Source of the DNA: Candidatus Methanoperedens sp.
Lineage (GTDB): Archaea; Halobacteriota; Methanosarcinia; Methanosarcinales; Methanoperedenaceae
Assembly: GCA_012026835.1 (NCBI GenBank)
Contig: VEPN01000009.1
Coordinates: 1 to 64,000 of the forward strand
DNA length: 64,000 bases
Direction of reading: 5' to 3'
Below are positions 1 to 8,072 of this stretch, one piece after another (positions within the stretch are counted from its first letter, which is position 1; each line of letters starts with the position of its first letter). Under the pieces are notes generated by a model that was not told where the DNA came from, did not search any database, and saw nothing but the letters and a program-made list of their open reading frames with translations. A program made the position numbers and the translations under genes.

Positions 1-1
1 G

Positions 2-574
2 ACCGGAAAGTACAGCGTTTTAACGGGAACAGGTTATACAGATACTGGTTTTGTTGATCATTTATGGGGATTGCCTGTTTATGGGGGTGCAGTAGGGGCA
101 AACAAGAATGACAACACAATATTTAAAGAAACAGTGATTGATGGAGTAAAATCTATAAAATCGCCTGCCAAGAAACCTAATCTTATTATGAGCGATGCCG
201 GACCTGATAGTCATGACTCTAATAAACTTGTGCTTGAATATGGAATTATTCCTATAATAGCCGCACGTGAAAATAGTGTTGGTGAAATCATAAAAACAGA
301 TGAAGGTGACTGTTTTAGAGGGGAATATATACCAAGAGAATATCACAGGATTCTTGGAAGATTGTATGACCTCAGGACTATTATCGAGAGGAAGAATTCA
401 AATGAGGTCGTCGGATATAACCGCTCTGAAATGCCTAATCGTGGAATAGATTGGGCAAGATGTTTCGTTTCTATATCCAATATTACTGCTTTACTTACTG
501 CCCTGACTGCATGCAAAGTTGGCAGAAATGATTTGATCAGGGCACCAAGCGCTTTCAGGCGGTTATCTGTTTGA
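2..574 (+). CDS. DDE transposase, 3' part (IS4-like), cut by window start
   Basis: The frame is open from base 2 to the stop at 574, so this is the C-terminal ~190 residues of a transposase whose start lies outside the window. It contains an SDAGPDSHDS segment (candidate DDE aspartate) and a Y-x2-R-x3-E arrangement in LYDLRTIIER, the signature around the catalytic Glu of IS4-superfamily enzymes, although the usual downstream Lys is not at the expected spacing. The first in-frame start is TTG at 71, but coding similarity clearly extends upstream of it. Terminal inverted repeats cannot be defined because one end is missing. The neighbourhood (decayed toxin and ATPase genes) fits an accessory region. 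Confidence 0.75.
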   Translation, partial: TGKYSVLTGTGYTDTGFVDHLWGLPVYGGAVGANKNDNTIFKETVIDGVKSIKSPAKKPNLIMSDAGPDSHDSNKLVLEYGIIPIIAARENSVGEIIKTDEGDCFRGEYIPREYHRILGRLYDLRTIIERKNSNEVVGYNRSEMPNRGIDWARCFVSISNITALLTALTACKVGRNDLIRAPSAFRRLSV

Positions 575-693
575 GGGGTTTTATGAAATTTTTGGGACAA
601 TGAGGTTTTAATGGGGTTTATTTTAGGATTTCAAGCTATAGTGTCAGGTTTGCCTGAGGCTCAATTAAAACGGGTTCATCAAATCGTAGCCCA

Positions 694-776
694 ATACGGA
701 AACTCCGCAAAGTATCTGACGATACCGTAATCCCTTCTCCTCATGCGGAAGCAGATCCGCATGTTGGGATTTTCAG
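694..776 (+). repeat. Structured dispersed repeat, copy A
   Basis: An ~83-bp sequence that recurs in the same orientation at 1716-1797. It folds into three small stem-loops: CGGA/TCCG (697-707), GTATC/GATAC (712-725) and an 8-bp stem CATGCGGA/TCCGCATG (742-763, loop agcaga). Copy B keeps all three, with a paired G-C to A-T change in the third stem. Both copies end in TGGGATTTTCA after the last stem, allowing one mismatch just before it. The function is unknown. It could be a REP-like element, a transposon end with ssDNA hairpins, or a structured RNA. Confidence 0.7.
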
Positions 777-807
777 GCACAGGATTATTTTTTTTTATAA
801 CAATTTT

Positions 808-984
808 TCAAATATCCCTCAACAGCCCTGGTTTTAATTCCCTATGTTTTGGAACGGATAGCGTAACCCTAGATCCTTCTTTTCTTAGAACAACATGACT
901 ACCTACTTGCCGGTGAGGAGTCCAGCCAACTTTAGAAAACGCCTTGATGGCTTCTATCCCTGAAATTATTGGAAGTTTGGATAT
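808..984 (-). pseudogene. hicA: HicA-like mRNA interferase toxin, decayed
   Basis: Directly after the HicB stop, the minus strand encodes ~57 residues of clear HicA type: a KAFSKVGW helix, the GSHVVLRK strand carrying the catalytic His, and RELKPGLLRDI near the C-terminus. HicA toxins are small dsRBD-fold RNases neutralised by HicB. Two defects are visible. The expected initiator (Met-Ser-Lys-Leu-Pro) reads ATA at 982-984 and no ATG, GTG or TTG is in frame. A TGA at 808-810 ends the protein before the usual C-terminal helix. The toxin is therefore probably not made, leaving an orphan antitoxin. An ATA start is the alternative reading. Confidence 0.7.
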
Positions 985-1202
985 CAGGCAACCACTTCAA
1001 TTACTTGGGTTGAGGGCTTAGACAAATACGGTTTAATTTCATCTTCAGCCAGGGACTCAAGGCATGCCTGTATAGCTTCTTTGATGTTTTCGGGTGCCTC
1101 TTCAACTGTATCCCCCTGTGAATAACAGCCCGAAAGACCTGGGCAGCTAACTATATATCCTCCAACTTCTTCATCTTTTTCTAGAACAACTTTAAAACGC
1201 AT
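984..1202 (-). CDS. hicB: HicB family antitoxin
   Basis: A 72-residue protein with the HicB partial-RNaseH fold signature: MRFKVVLEKDEEVGGYIVSC, then PGLSGCYSQGDTVEEA and an amphipathic helix (ENIKEAIQACLESL). HicB proteins bind and neutralise the HicA RNase, and longer versions also repress their promoter. This one has no C-terminal HTH, so DNA binding is not apparent. An AT-rich tract (tttaaatatatact) about 25 bp upstream could be the TATA element. The partner toxin downstream (808-984) is degraded. Confidence 0.85.
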   Translation of the reverse strand: MRFKVVLEKDEEVGGYIVSCPGLSGCYSQGDTVEEAPENIKEAIQACLESLAEDEIKPYLSKPSTQVIEVVA

Positions 1203-1263
1203 GTTGTTCTTTATTAAAGTATATATTTAAATTCCTTATGCCTGTTATTCAGCCTTGAACTGG

Positions 1264-1690
1264 TCATTAAGACTCACTCTGGTAAGCCGGTTCAGTTAAA
1301 TTGGATAGCTGCGCATTTCTACCAGTTCGACCACAGTCTTTTGTTTTCTCGCAGTCCAATTCATATGCGACCTGGATTATTTCTTTGATCGCCCCCGCGT
1401 ATGACGAAATCCGCCTCAAGGCCATCCCTGCTTTTCCAGTAATGGTGCTGCTGCGGTCGTTTCAGTTCCAGAAAGACCGCGTTCTCCTGCCAGAGTCTAT
1501 CCTGCCGTTCATGGAGTACCTGCCCGGATATGCATTTCTGCATGCGGTCTTTTATCTTATGGCTGGCAAAAAAGAAAAGATACCTTTCCTGCAGGTAGTT
1601 TTCAAGATCAAGCAGACTAACTTTTCCGATCTTGTGACCCAATCCCTTAAAGAAGTTCAGGCATGTTGATGCTGAAAAATAGGGTGTTTC
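1264..1690 (-). pseudogene. AAA ATPase / DUF4143 protein, C-terminal remnant with frameshift
   Basis: Minus-strand reading to 1361 gives features of the DUF4143 C-terminal half of archaeal AAA ATPases: LENYLQERYLFFFASHKIKD followed by ENAVFLELKR and HYWKSRDGLEADFVI. After about 1390 the homologous reading continues in another frame (IKEIIQVAYELDCEKTKD), so there is at least one frameshift. The stretch between KIKD and ENAVF is shorter and more scrambled than in intact proteins, and the whole N-terminal ATPase domain is absent. Intact members are ~380-450 residues and occur in toxin-antitoxin-like or accessory contexts. This is a dead fragment. Confidence 0.7.
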
Positions 1691-1715
1691 GATTATGTAT
1701 TTTCTGTGGATACAG

Positions 1716-1797
1716 ATACGGGAACTCTGCACAGTATCTCATGATACTGCACTTTCCTTCTCTTCATGCAGAAGCAACTCTGCATGGTGGGATTTTC
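1716..1797 (+). repeat. Structured dispersed repeat, copy B
   Basis: Second copy of the element at 694-776, in direct orientation about 1.02 kb away. Stems: CAGTATC/GATACTG (1732-1749) and CATGCAGA/TCTGCATG (1765-1786, loop agcaac). The latter pairs fully although its sequence differs from copy A by a compensatory change. The copies bracket the HicB/HicA pair and the DUF4143 remnant. Confidence 0.7.
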
Positions 1798-1887
1798 ACC
1801 CCGGTGGACGTGGTACCGTTTCATTTTATTTTTTATATGTCCTATTTGTTCTTCTTTCTCTCTTGTGTTTCGAGGCACGCGTCACTA

Positions 1888-1917
1888 CCTCGGACTCCGC
1901 TTCGCTAAAGTCCGAGG
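1888..1917. repeat. 9-bp inverted repeat (hairpin)
   Basis: Perfect arms CCTCGGACT (1888-1896) and AGTCCGAGG (1909-1917) with a 12-nt spacer, lying in the non-coding stretch 1798-2080. No poly-T run follows closely. The rest of 1733-2080, beyond this and repeat copy B, shows nothing recognisable. Confidence 0.6.
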
Positions 1918-2080
1918 CATCAAAGTATGTGCATGAAGGTTTCTATCGTTTATTTGTTATTTCGGCTTTTACAATTATAAGGGGGCAGGGAACGAGCATA
2001 TCAAATGGTGCAATTTATTTATTCAAAGATTAACACACAAAACAACAAACGGCTTGGTCAATATCCTTTCTTAGAAATTC

Positions 2081-2434
2081 TTAAACAAGTCTTTTTAACT
2101 TAGGAAAATCAATACTGTATAGTTTTAGAAATTCTGCATCAGTTAATATATTTGACATCTCAGGATGATATCGTGCAATTATACTTCTATTCTCTAATAT
2201 TCTATATGAAGCAAACACCTGGCTATACAATTTTTTGGCATAATGTTTCTTTCGTTCTTCATGATTCGTGATTTTTGTTATCCCCTTTTTTGCAATATAA
2301 GCATCCCCAAAATGAAGTGCAGAATAATATAAAATAACAAATTTCCAATCTATAAATTCTGAACTATTTCCCAAAGTATTTAAAAATTGTTCGTTGTGTT
2401 CCCCTTTCAATTTATGTTGCATTTCATTTGCCAA
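2081..2434 (-). CDS. HEPN-like small protein
   Basis: A 117-residue, helix-rich protein. Residues ~28-50 (WKFVILYYSALHFGDAYIAK) resemble the first long helix of HEPN proteins, and ENRSIIARYHPE supplies an R-x6-H motif of the kind (R-x4-6-H) that forms the RNase active site in catalytic HEPN domains. HEPN proteins act as RNase toxins or scaffolds in toxin-antitoxin and defence systems. It is the last gene of a three-gene cluster (3246 to 2081, gaps of ~20 bp) in AT-rich DNA. The family assignment is by motif only. RNase activity is inferred. Confidence 0.55.
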   Translation of the reverse strand: MANEMQHKLKGEHNEQFLNTLGNSSEFIDWKFVILYYSALHFGDAYIAKKGITKITNHEERKKHYAKKLYSQVFASYRILENRSIIARYHPEMSNILTDAEFLKLYSIDFPKLKRLV

Positions 2435-2455
2435 TGCAGTATACCTCCATAAATA

Positions 2456-2911
2456 TCATACAGGCAACACAAGAAAGTCAACATTGGTCTTTAATTTTTT
2501 TAATAGATTATATTCTATTTGGAAAATTTTCTTTTCAATTTCTCTATTCATTTCAGATAATCTTATTATTACAGTAGGGGTCTCAAGTTCCTCTAACTCG
2601 ATTTCACCTACTAAAGGAATACGCTTAATTTTTGTAATTGACTCATCCAACACCTTCCTATCATTCATATTTAGTGTATTCATAAACTTTTTCAAAGGAT
2701 TTGAAGGTTCAACTCTTTGGAAAAACATATTTTTTTTACTAATATATTTTTTCAATTCGTGCGCATGTATTGGATTATGATATATGCAAAATGGATTCGC
2801 TGATTGAGAAACTGCCATAAATTCTTGAACAATGTTCTGTGGTCTAAAATATGTTTCAAAGGATGGTTCTAAAGACTCTATAGGACTTCTAAACAAATGA
2901 CGATTAACCAT
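2456..2911 (-). CDS. Unknown protein of the HEPN-associated module
   Basis: A 151-residue soluble protein I do not recognise. The C-terminal half is strongly helical and charged (EMNREIEKKIFQIEYNLLKK), suggesting a coiled coil. The N-terminal half has QNIVQEFMAVSQSANPF and HNPIHAHELKKY. There is no signal peptide or membrane segment. It sits 17 bp downstream of the 105-codon gene and 21 bp upstream of the HEPN-like gene, so the three are almost certainly co-transcribed. Low GC compared with the housekeeping genes to the right suggests acquisition. It might be an antidote or adaptor for the HEPN-like protein, but nothing in the sequence proves this. Confidence 0.6.
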   Translation of the reverse strand: MVNRHLFRSPIESLEPSFETYFRPQNIVQEFMAVSQSANPFCIYHNPIHAHELKKYISKKNMFFQRVEPSNPLKKFMNTLNMNDRKVLDESITKIKRIPLVGEIELEELETPTVIIRLSEMNREIEKKIFQIEYNLLKKLKTNVDFLVLPV

Positions 2912-2928
2912 ATCTCTTACCTTGTTAC

Positions 2929-3246
2929 TTAATCTTTAACTTCTACAGACGTTTTTTTCTTAATTGTTCTCTTTTCATTATCTTTAACAACTTCAGACAA
3001 TGCAGTTACTATTTCAGTTAATGCAGCATTAGGCACTATTATGTCTGCTTTTATAACTTTCTCTGTATTCACAGAGTCATTAATTCCAGTAATATTTAGG
3101 CAATGATTGATACATAAGAGTCTTGTAACGTATTTGTCTGTTATTAGACTTACTTCGTCTATATATACCTCTTTCCAATCTGGACTTCTCACCGTTTTGA
3201 TTTCTGATGCCTCTTTTGAGATGGTTTTTTTATCCACCTTAGCCAT
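2929..3246 (-). CDS. Small DUF3467-like protein, first gene of module
   Basis: A 105-residue protein with charged lysine-rich ends. Its centre, RSPDWKEVYIDEVSLITDKY, followed by a hydrophobic strand and IIVPNAALTEIVTALSEVVK, resembles the small DUF3467 family, which ends in a similar helix after a strand. The match is by eye and moderate. A strong ribosome site (AAGGAGG, complement of 3254-3260) lies 7 bases before the ATG, and an archaeal TATA element lies ~30 bases further up, marking it as promoter-proximal in a three-gene operon with the 151-residue and HEPN-like genes. Confidence 0.6.
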   Translation of the reverse strand: MAKVDKKTISKEASEIKTVRSPDWKEVYIDEVSLITDKYVTRLLCINHCLNITGINDSVNTEKVIKADIIVPNAALTEIVTALSEVVKDNEKRTIKKKTSVEVKD

Positions 3247-3253
3247 CGCATAT

Positions 3254-3290
3254 CCTCCTTGAAAAAAACTAAACCTATATTTATATAGAG
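3254..3290 (-). promoter_or_regulatory. TATA promoter and strong RBS of the HEPN-like module
   Basis: On the minus strand, a TATA-like element (ctctatataaatata, about 3276-3290) is followed ~20 bases downstream by AAGGAGG (3254-3260) and the ATG at 3246. The spacing allows a short 5' leader. Confidence 0.55.
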
Positions 3291-3300
3291 AACCTAATTT

Positions 3301-3835
3301 CTATAAATAGGTTTCCAATTTTGTTAAGATTGATGATTCCTATAGAAATACTTTTGTTTTTAGACAGTTATGTTCTGCTCTACTACGACTACCGAACGGT
3401 ATCTTTATATTACCTTACATCTAAAGTGTCATTCGCCTGCACATAAAGTCACTCAAAATCAGGGATTTAAGTGCAAAGTCTATCATTTTCAGCCCCCTTT
3501 TTTAGCATCACTATTATTATTACTTTTCAAGATATTCTTATGAATGCACACAACTCCCATAGTCCGCAGTCACTCCGGTATACCCCGTACAAATGTCACG
3601 AGGCCTGTAGCTATCGTTTTTGTTATTGTTCTCTCTGGTTCATATGTACGTTGCTCAGAAATATATTTTTCGAAAACGTTCCAACCGATTATGGAAGCAA
3701 CCTGGGGCCTGGAAATGCTCACGCACCTCAAATGGAGGAATTCTTTTCTGAATTTGTACTTCCTTTTCTTCTTGCAATGCAAGTCAGGGAATACTTCAGA
3801 GAGTATCTAAAAAAATATACTAAACCTCCCACATT
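3301..3835. other. 535-bp intergenic stretch without a recognised gene
   Basis: Between the HEPN-like module and carB. Open frames exist on both strands (for example 3471-3854 plus, 3570-3782 minus), but none has recognisable motifs, a good ribosome site or sensible composition. No tRNA-like cloverleaf or terminator was seen. It could hold decayed sequence. Confidence 0.5.
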
Positions 3836-6800
3836 TCACTCAATCCCCTCATGATACTCCTGCAGTGACTTCACCTCTATCCTGTTCTCCCTTGCAGCCC
3901 TGATACCCCTTGCAGCCGCCCGCCCCGCATCCGTTGTCGTGAAGTACGGGATCTTGAATTTGATTGCGGATTTTCGTATGTAGCTGTCATCGTAGGCGCT
4001 CTGCTTGCCCACAGGGGTGTTGAGAACGAACTGGATATCCCCGTTCTTCATAAGATCCACGATATTGGGCCTGCCCTCGTGCAGTTTCTTTATGTACTGG
4101 CAATCAGTACCATTCTCCTTCAGGAAATCTGCCGTCCCTTCGGTGGCAATTATTTTGAATCCCATATCCGCAAGCTCTTTTGCGACCTGGAGAGCGCGCT
4201 GCCTGTCCCCCTTTGCCACGGTGATGAGTGCAGTCCCGCCAAGCGGAGGCGCAAAGCCGGCACCCACCTGTGATTTAAAGAACGCCAGCGCAAATGAATC
4301 CGCAAGCCCCAGCACTTCGCCTGTCGAGCGCATCTCAGGCCCGAGCACGGGGTCCACCTCAGGGAACATGTTGAACGGGAAAACCGCTTCCTTGACCCCG
4401 AAATGCGGGTATTTTCGTGCGTGCGTGTCTATGTCCTTCAATTTCTTACCAAGCATGACCTGCGTTGCGATGTGCGCCATTGATACACCTGTGACCTTGG
4501 ACACCAGGGGTACGGTGCGCGAGGCGCGGGGGTTGGCTTCAAGAATATAGACCTTGCCTTTCTGGATAGCGTACTGGACGTTTATCAGCCCGATAACTTT
4601 CAGCTCTATCGCAATGCGTCTTGTGTATTCCTCAAGTGTTTTGAGCTCTGCGGCTTTTATCCCTATCGGGGGCAGCACGCATGCGCTGTCGCCCGAATGG
4701 ATGCCTGCAAGTTCAACATGCTCCATGATGGAAGGGAGGAATACTTCCTCGCCATCTGATATAGCATCCACTTCGCATTCAAGCGCATCATCAAGGAACT
4801 TATCGATAAGCATGGGTTTCTCAGGTGTTATCTCGATTGCGCCTTCCACGTATCTCTTAAGCATCCCCTCGTCATACACTATCTCCATACCCCGCCCGCC
4901 CAGCACATAGGAAGGCCGTACCACAAGCGGATAGCCTATACGTGCTGCGACTTTTAGCGCCTGGTCAAGCGACGTGGCCGTGCCGTGGTCTGGCGCAGGT
5001 ATTCCCAGTTCCTTAATGACTTCTTCAAACCTCTCCCTGTCCTCCGCAAGATCGATGCTATCAACAGAAGTCCCAAGGATTTTCACCCCGGCCTCTTCAA
5101 GTTCAGCCGCGATATTAAGAGGCGTCTGGCCGCCAAACTGCACGATAACCCCCTGCGGTTTTTCTTTTTCGTAAATGCTCAGCACGTCCTCAACTGTTAC
5201 TGGCTCAAAATAGAGCTTGTCCGATGTGTCGTAGTCCGTGGAGACCGTCTCAGGGTTGCAGTTGACCATTATGGACTCATAACCCATGTCGCGAAGCGTG
5301 AATGCTGCATGCACGCAGGTGTAGTCAAACTCGATGCCCTGTCCAATCCTGTTGGGCCCGCCGCCAAGTATCATTATCTTTTTCCTGTTAGATACAGGCA
5401 CCTCATCAGGCGCATTATATGTGGAATAATAATACGCCGCATTCTCAGCCCCGCTGACAGGTACGATGTTCCATGCCTGCCTTAAGCCCAGAGAGAGCCG
5501 TTGCCTGCGGATTTCTTTTTCCGGTATACCGAGTATCTTGCCAAGGTACTTATCTGAAAAACCGTCTTTTTTTGCCCTGATAATAAGGTCATCCGGCAGC
5601 GACCTGTCCTTATATTTGAGGATATGATTCTCAAGTTCCACGAGCTCTTTCATCTGCGCAACGAACCAGGGCTTGATATAGGTTAATTTGTACAATTCCT
5701 CTACCGGCATACCCTTTCTCAGCGCCTCGTACATTATGAACTGGCGCTCGGAAGAGGGTTCCTTCAAAAGCTGGCGCAATTCATCAAGTGAGAGCTTATT
5801 AAAATTTTTAGCGAACCCGAGCCCATAACGCCCGGTTTCAAGTGAGCGGATGGCTTTCAGGAATGCTTCCTTGTAATTTTTCCCGATGCTCATCGCCTCG
5901 CCCACGGCGCGCATCTGGGTGCCAAGCTTATCTATCGACCCCGGGAACTTCTCAAATGCCCACCGTGCGAACTTTACGACAACATAATCACCTGACGGTG
6001 TGTATTTATCAAGTGTCCCGTCCCGCCAGTATGGAATATCGGAAAGTAAAAGGCCTCCGGCAAGTTTTGCAGATACAAGCGCGATAGGGAAACCCGTGGC
6101 CTTTGAAGCAAGCGCCGAAGAGCGTGATGTGCGTGGATTTATCTCGATCACCACAACGCGGTCGGTCACAGGGTCGTGGGCGAACTGGATATTCGTTCCG
6201 CCGATTACGCCGATAGCCTCGACTATGCGGTGGGAGTATTCCTGTAGTCGTTCCTGCAATCCTTTATCTATCGTGAGCATTGGCGCTGTGCAGAAACTGT
6301 CGCCCGTGTGCACACCCATTGCATCCACGTTCTCTATGAAACAAACCGTTATCTTATTGTTCTCCGCATCCCTCACGGCTTCAAGTTCGAGTTCCTCCCA
6401 GCCCAGCACCGACTCCTCGATAAGCACCTGGCCGATGAGACTTGCCGCAATGCCGCGGGCAGCGATTGTCCTGAGTTCATCCACGTTATATACTATCCCG
6501 CCGCCTGTTCCCCCCATCGTGTAGGCCGGACGGACAACTACAGGGTATCCCAGTTCCTTTGCAATCTTTTCAGCGCCTTCAACAGTATAGGTTGCTTCAC
6601 TGTGCGGCACTTCAAGACCGAGTTTTGTCATCGTTTCCTTGAACGCGATTCTATCTTCCCCGCGCTCGATTGCATCTGCCTGGACACCGATTATCCTTAC
6701 ACCGTATTTCTCAAGTATCCCCTTTTTATGAAGCTCGGATGTCAGATTAAGCCCGTTCTGGCCACCAAGGTTTGGCAAAACAGCATCAGGTCGCTCTTTT

Positions 6801-7036
6801 GCTATTATTTTTTCAAGCATCCCGGAATTCAGGGGCTCTATATATGTCCTATCTGCCATTCCCGGATCTGTCATTATGGTTGCGGGGTTGGAATTAACAA
6901 GGATAATCTTATAACCCATCTGCCGCAGTGCCTTGCATGCCTGCGTGCCTGAATAATCAAATTCTGCGGCCTGGCCGATAACTATTGGGCCTGACCCGAT
7001 GATCAGTACCTTGTGGATATCGTCTCTTTTTGGCAA
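3836..7036 (-). CDS. carB: Carbamoyl-phosphate synthase, large subunit
   Basis: A full-length 1066-residue CarB that makes carbamoyl phosphate for arginine and pyrimidine synthesis from bicarbonate, ATP and ammonia (the ammonia delivered by CarA). Two homologous ATP-grasp halves are visible: KVLIIGSGPIVIGQAAEFDY at the N-terminus and KKIMILGGGPNRIGQGIEFD near residue 550. Each is followed by a glycine-rich ATP loop (AYTMGGTGGG; SYVLGGRGME) and by INPRTSRSSAL / ANPRASRTVPL. The C-terminal ~140 residues form the MGS-like allosteric domain. The start is TTG at 7036 with GGTGA 5 bases before it and a TATA-like tract further upstream. carA is not adjacent. Confidence 0.97.
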   Translation of the reverse strand: MPKRDDIHKVLIIGSGPIVIGQAAEFDYSGTQACKALRQMGYKIILVNSNPATIMTDPGMADRTYIEPLNSGMLEKIIAKERPDAVLPNLGGQNGLNLTSELHKKGILEKYGVRIIGVQADAIERGEDRIAFKETMTKLGLEVPHSEATYTVEGAEKIAKELGYPVVVRPAYTMGGTGGGIVYNVDELRTIAARGIAASLIGQVLIEESVLGWEELELEAVRDAENNKITVCFIENVDAMGVHTGDSFCTAPMLTIDKGLQERLQEYSHRIVEAIGVIGGTNIQFAHDPVTDRVVVIEINPRTSRSSALASKATGFPIALVSAKLAGGLLLSDIPYWRDGTLDKYTPSGDYVVVKFARWAFEKFPGSIDKLGTQMRAVGEAMSIGKNYKEAFLKAIRSLETGRYGLGFAKNFNKLSLDELRQLLKEPSSERQFIMYEALRKGMPVEELYKLTYIKPWFVAQMKELVELENHILKYKDRSLPDDLIIRAKKDGFSDKYLGKILGIPEKEIRRQRLSLGLRQAWNIVPVSGAENAAYYYSTYNAPDEVPVSNRKKIMILGGGPNRIGQGIEFDYTCVHAAFTLRDMGYESIMVNCNPETVSTDYDTSDKLYFEPVTVEDVLSIYEKEKPQGVIVQFGGQTPLNIAAELEEAGVKILGTSVDSIDLAEDRERFEEVIKELGIPAPDHGTATSLDQALKVAARIGYPLVVRPSYVLGGRGMEIVYDEGMLKRYVEGAIEITPEKPMLIDKFLDDALECEVDAISDGEEVFLPSIMEHVELAGIHSGDSACVLPPIGIKAAELKTLEEYTRRIAIELKVIGLINVQYAIQKGKVYILEANPRASRTVPLVSKVTGVSMAHIATQVMLGKKLKDIDTHARKYPHFGVKEAVFPFNMFPEVDPVLGPEMRSTGEVLGLADSFALAFFKSQVGAGFAPPLGGTALITVAKGDRQRALQVAKELADMGFKIIATEGTADFLKENGTDCQYIKKLHEGRPNIVDLMKNGDIQFVLNTPVGKQSAYDDSYIRKSAIKFKIPYFTTTDAGRAAARGIRAARENRIEVKSLQEYHEGIE

Positions 7037-7113
7037 TTTTTCACCTGCTCCTCAAGAGAGATATATATTTATTAGACTTTTGATGCAAATACCAAAAAGC
7101 AAATATTTCCCGG

Positions 7114-7749
7114 ATGATTAAAGCAACGTCTCATACAACAATGAAACAAAATGAACTTTCCCGCCTGGAAAAGACTCTTAGAGAAGCCATCCTGATAGAC
7201 GAGAACAAACTTGCTGATGAGATAAAATACATCGGCTTCAAATGCCGCAGGTGTTCCCGGTGTTGCAGGGAAGAATTTGGCGATAATACGGTCGCAATTT
7301 TTCCCTTCGAGATAAAAAAAATATGCCGGATACATGGACTCAAATGGAGAGAGATTGTATTACCTGCTCCATCGCAGGATGTGGACCCAGAAGGAAATAT
7401 CCATACTTTTGAATGGGTCCTGAGAAAAAAAGAAGACTGCATTTTCCTTGAAAATGGCCTGTGCAAAATCTACGGATGCAGGCCGTATATCTGCAGGACC
7501 TATCCCTTTTACCTGCTGGATGGAAAATTGATGGTCTCGGAATGTGGGGGGATAGGGTGTCCTATCAGCAGCAAAGATAGCATAAAGATAGCCCTGCTAT
7601 TAAAAGAACGATACATTGCCGAGATTAAAGAATCGATATCACTCCTTGGGAAGTTCAGGGGATTCAAACCCGGCGGAAAGGGAAATGTTTGTGTCCACGA
7701 TAGCGAAGGAGAACACTGGATGGCCAATGACGCAGACAGGAATAGGTAA
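7114..7749 (+). CDS. YkgJ-family cysteine-cluster protein
   Basis: About 210 residues with the YkgJ/CxxCxxCC cluster (UPF0153): FKCRRCSRCCREEFGDNT near residue 48, then CIFLENGLCKIYGCRPYICR and a later Cys pair (SECGGIGC). These cysteines are proposed to bind Zn or Fe-S. The biochemical role is unsettled. It is divergent from carB, sharing the 77-bp spacer. ATG at 7114 or 7141 could be the start, since neither has a clear ribosome site. The acidic/basic C-terminal tail after FKPGGKG is probably disordered. Confidence 0.8.
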   Translation: MIKATSHTTMKQNELSRLEKTLREAILIDENKLADEIKYIGFKCRRCSRCCREEFGDNTVAIFPFEIKKICRIHGLKWREIVLPAPSQDVDPEGNIHTFEWVLRKKEDCIFLENGLCKIYGCRPYICRTYPFYLLDGKLMVSECGGIGCPISSKDSIKIALLLKERYIAEIKESISLLGKFRGFKPGGKGNVCVHDSEGEHWMANDADRNR

Positions 7750-7813
7750 ACCTCGGTAAGTACCTTACAAAAAAACTTAATATAGAATAAATGAATTAAG
7801 CATGGGTGATACT

Positions 7814-8059
7814 ATGTCTTCTGCAAATAATATCTTGAAGATCCTGGTTGGAATAGTTATACTGGCCATTGGTGTTGTATGGTACACCGGAATACCCGGA
7901 GTTTTTGGAGGCTTCTTAAGAGAACTTCTCATTTTAATAGAAGCTTCGGTAGGTCTTTTCCTTCTGTTTGTCGGATTGATCATCGCATGGATGGGCTATG
8001 ACGATTACAAGATGGACATAGAGATGGCAAAAGAAGAGAAAAAAGAAGAGAAAAAATAA
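7814..8059 (+). CDS. Small two-helix membrane protein
   Basis: An 81-residue protein with two hydrophobic segments (residues ~8-30, ILVGIVILAIGVVWYTGI; and ~42-62, ASVGLFLLFVGLIIAWMGY) and a charged C-terminal tail rich in Glu/Lys (EMAKEEKKEEKK). An in-frame ATG exists at 7802, but GGTGAT sits just before the ATG at 7814, which is the better start. Function unknown. It stands alone between the YkgJ gene and rnhB, which converges on it. Confidence 0.65.
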   Translation: MSSANNILKILVGIVILAIGVVWYTGIPGVFGGFLRELLILIEASVGLFLLFVGLIIAWMGYDDYKMDIEMAKEEKKEEKK

Positions 8060-8072
8060 AAACCTATAATCG

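Noticed and set aside
3301-3835. tRNA, rRNA or CRISPR in the long gap before carB
   Set aside because: No cloverleaf-compatible stems with a T-loop GTTCGANNC, and no regularly spaced repeats.
3471-3854. 127-codon plus-strand frame as a gene
   Set aside because: No motif, no ribosome site, unnatural composition, and it runs into the end of carB.
4005-4550. Long plus-strand open frame over carB
   Set aside because: Shadow of carB, whose conserved domains are on the other strand. Composition is Ser/Pro/Arg-rich with no motifs.
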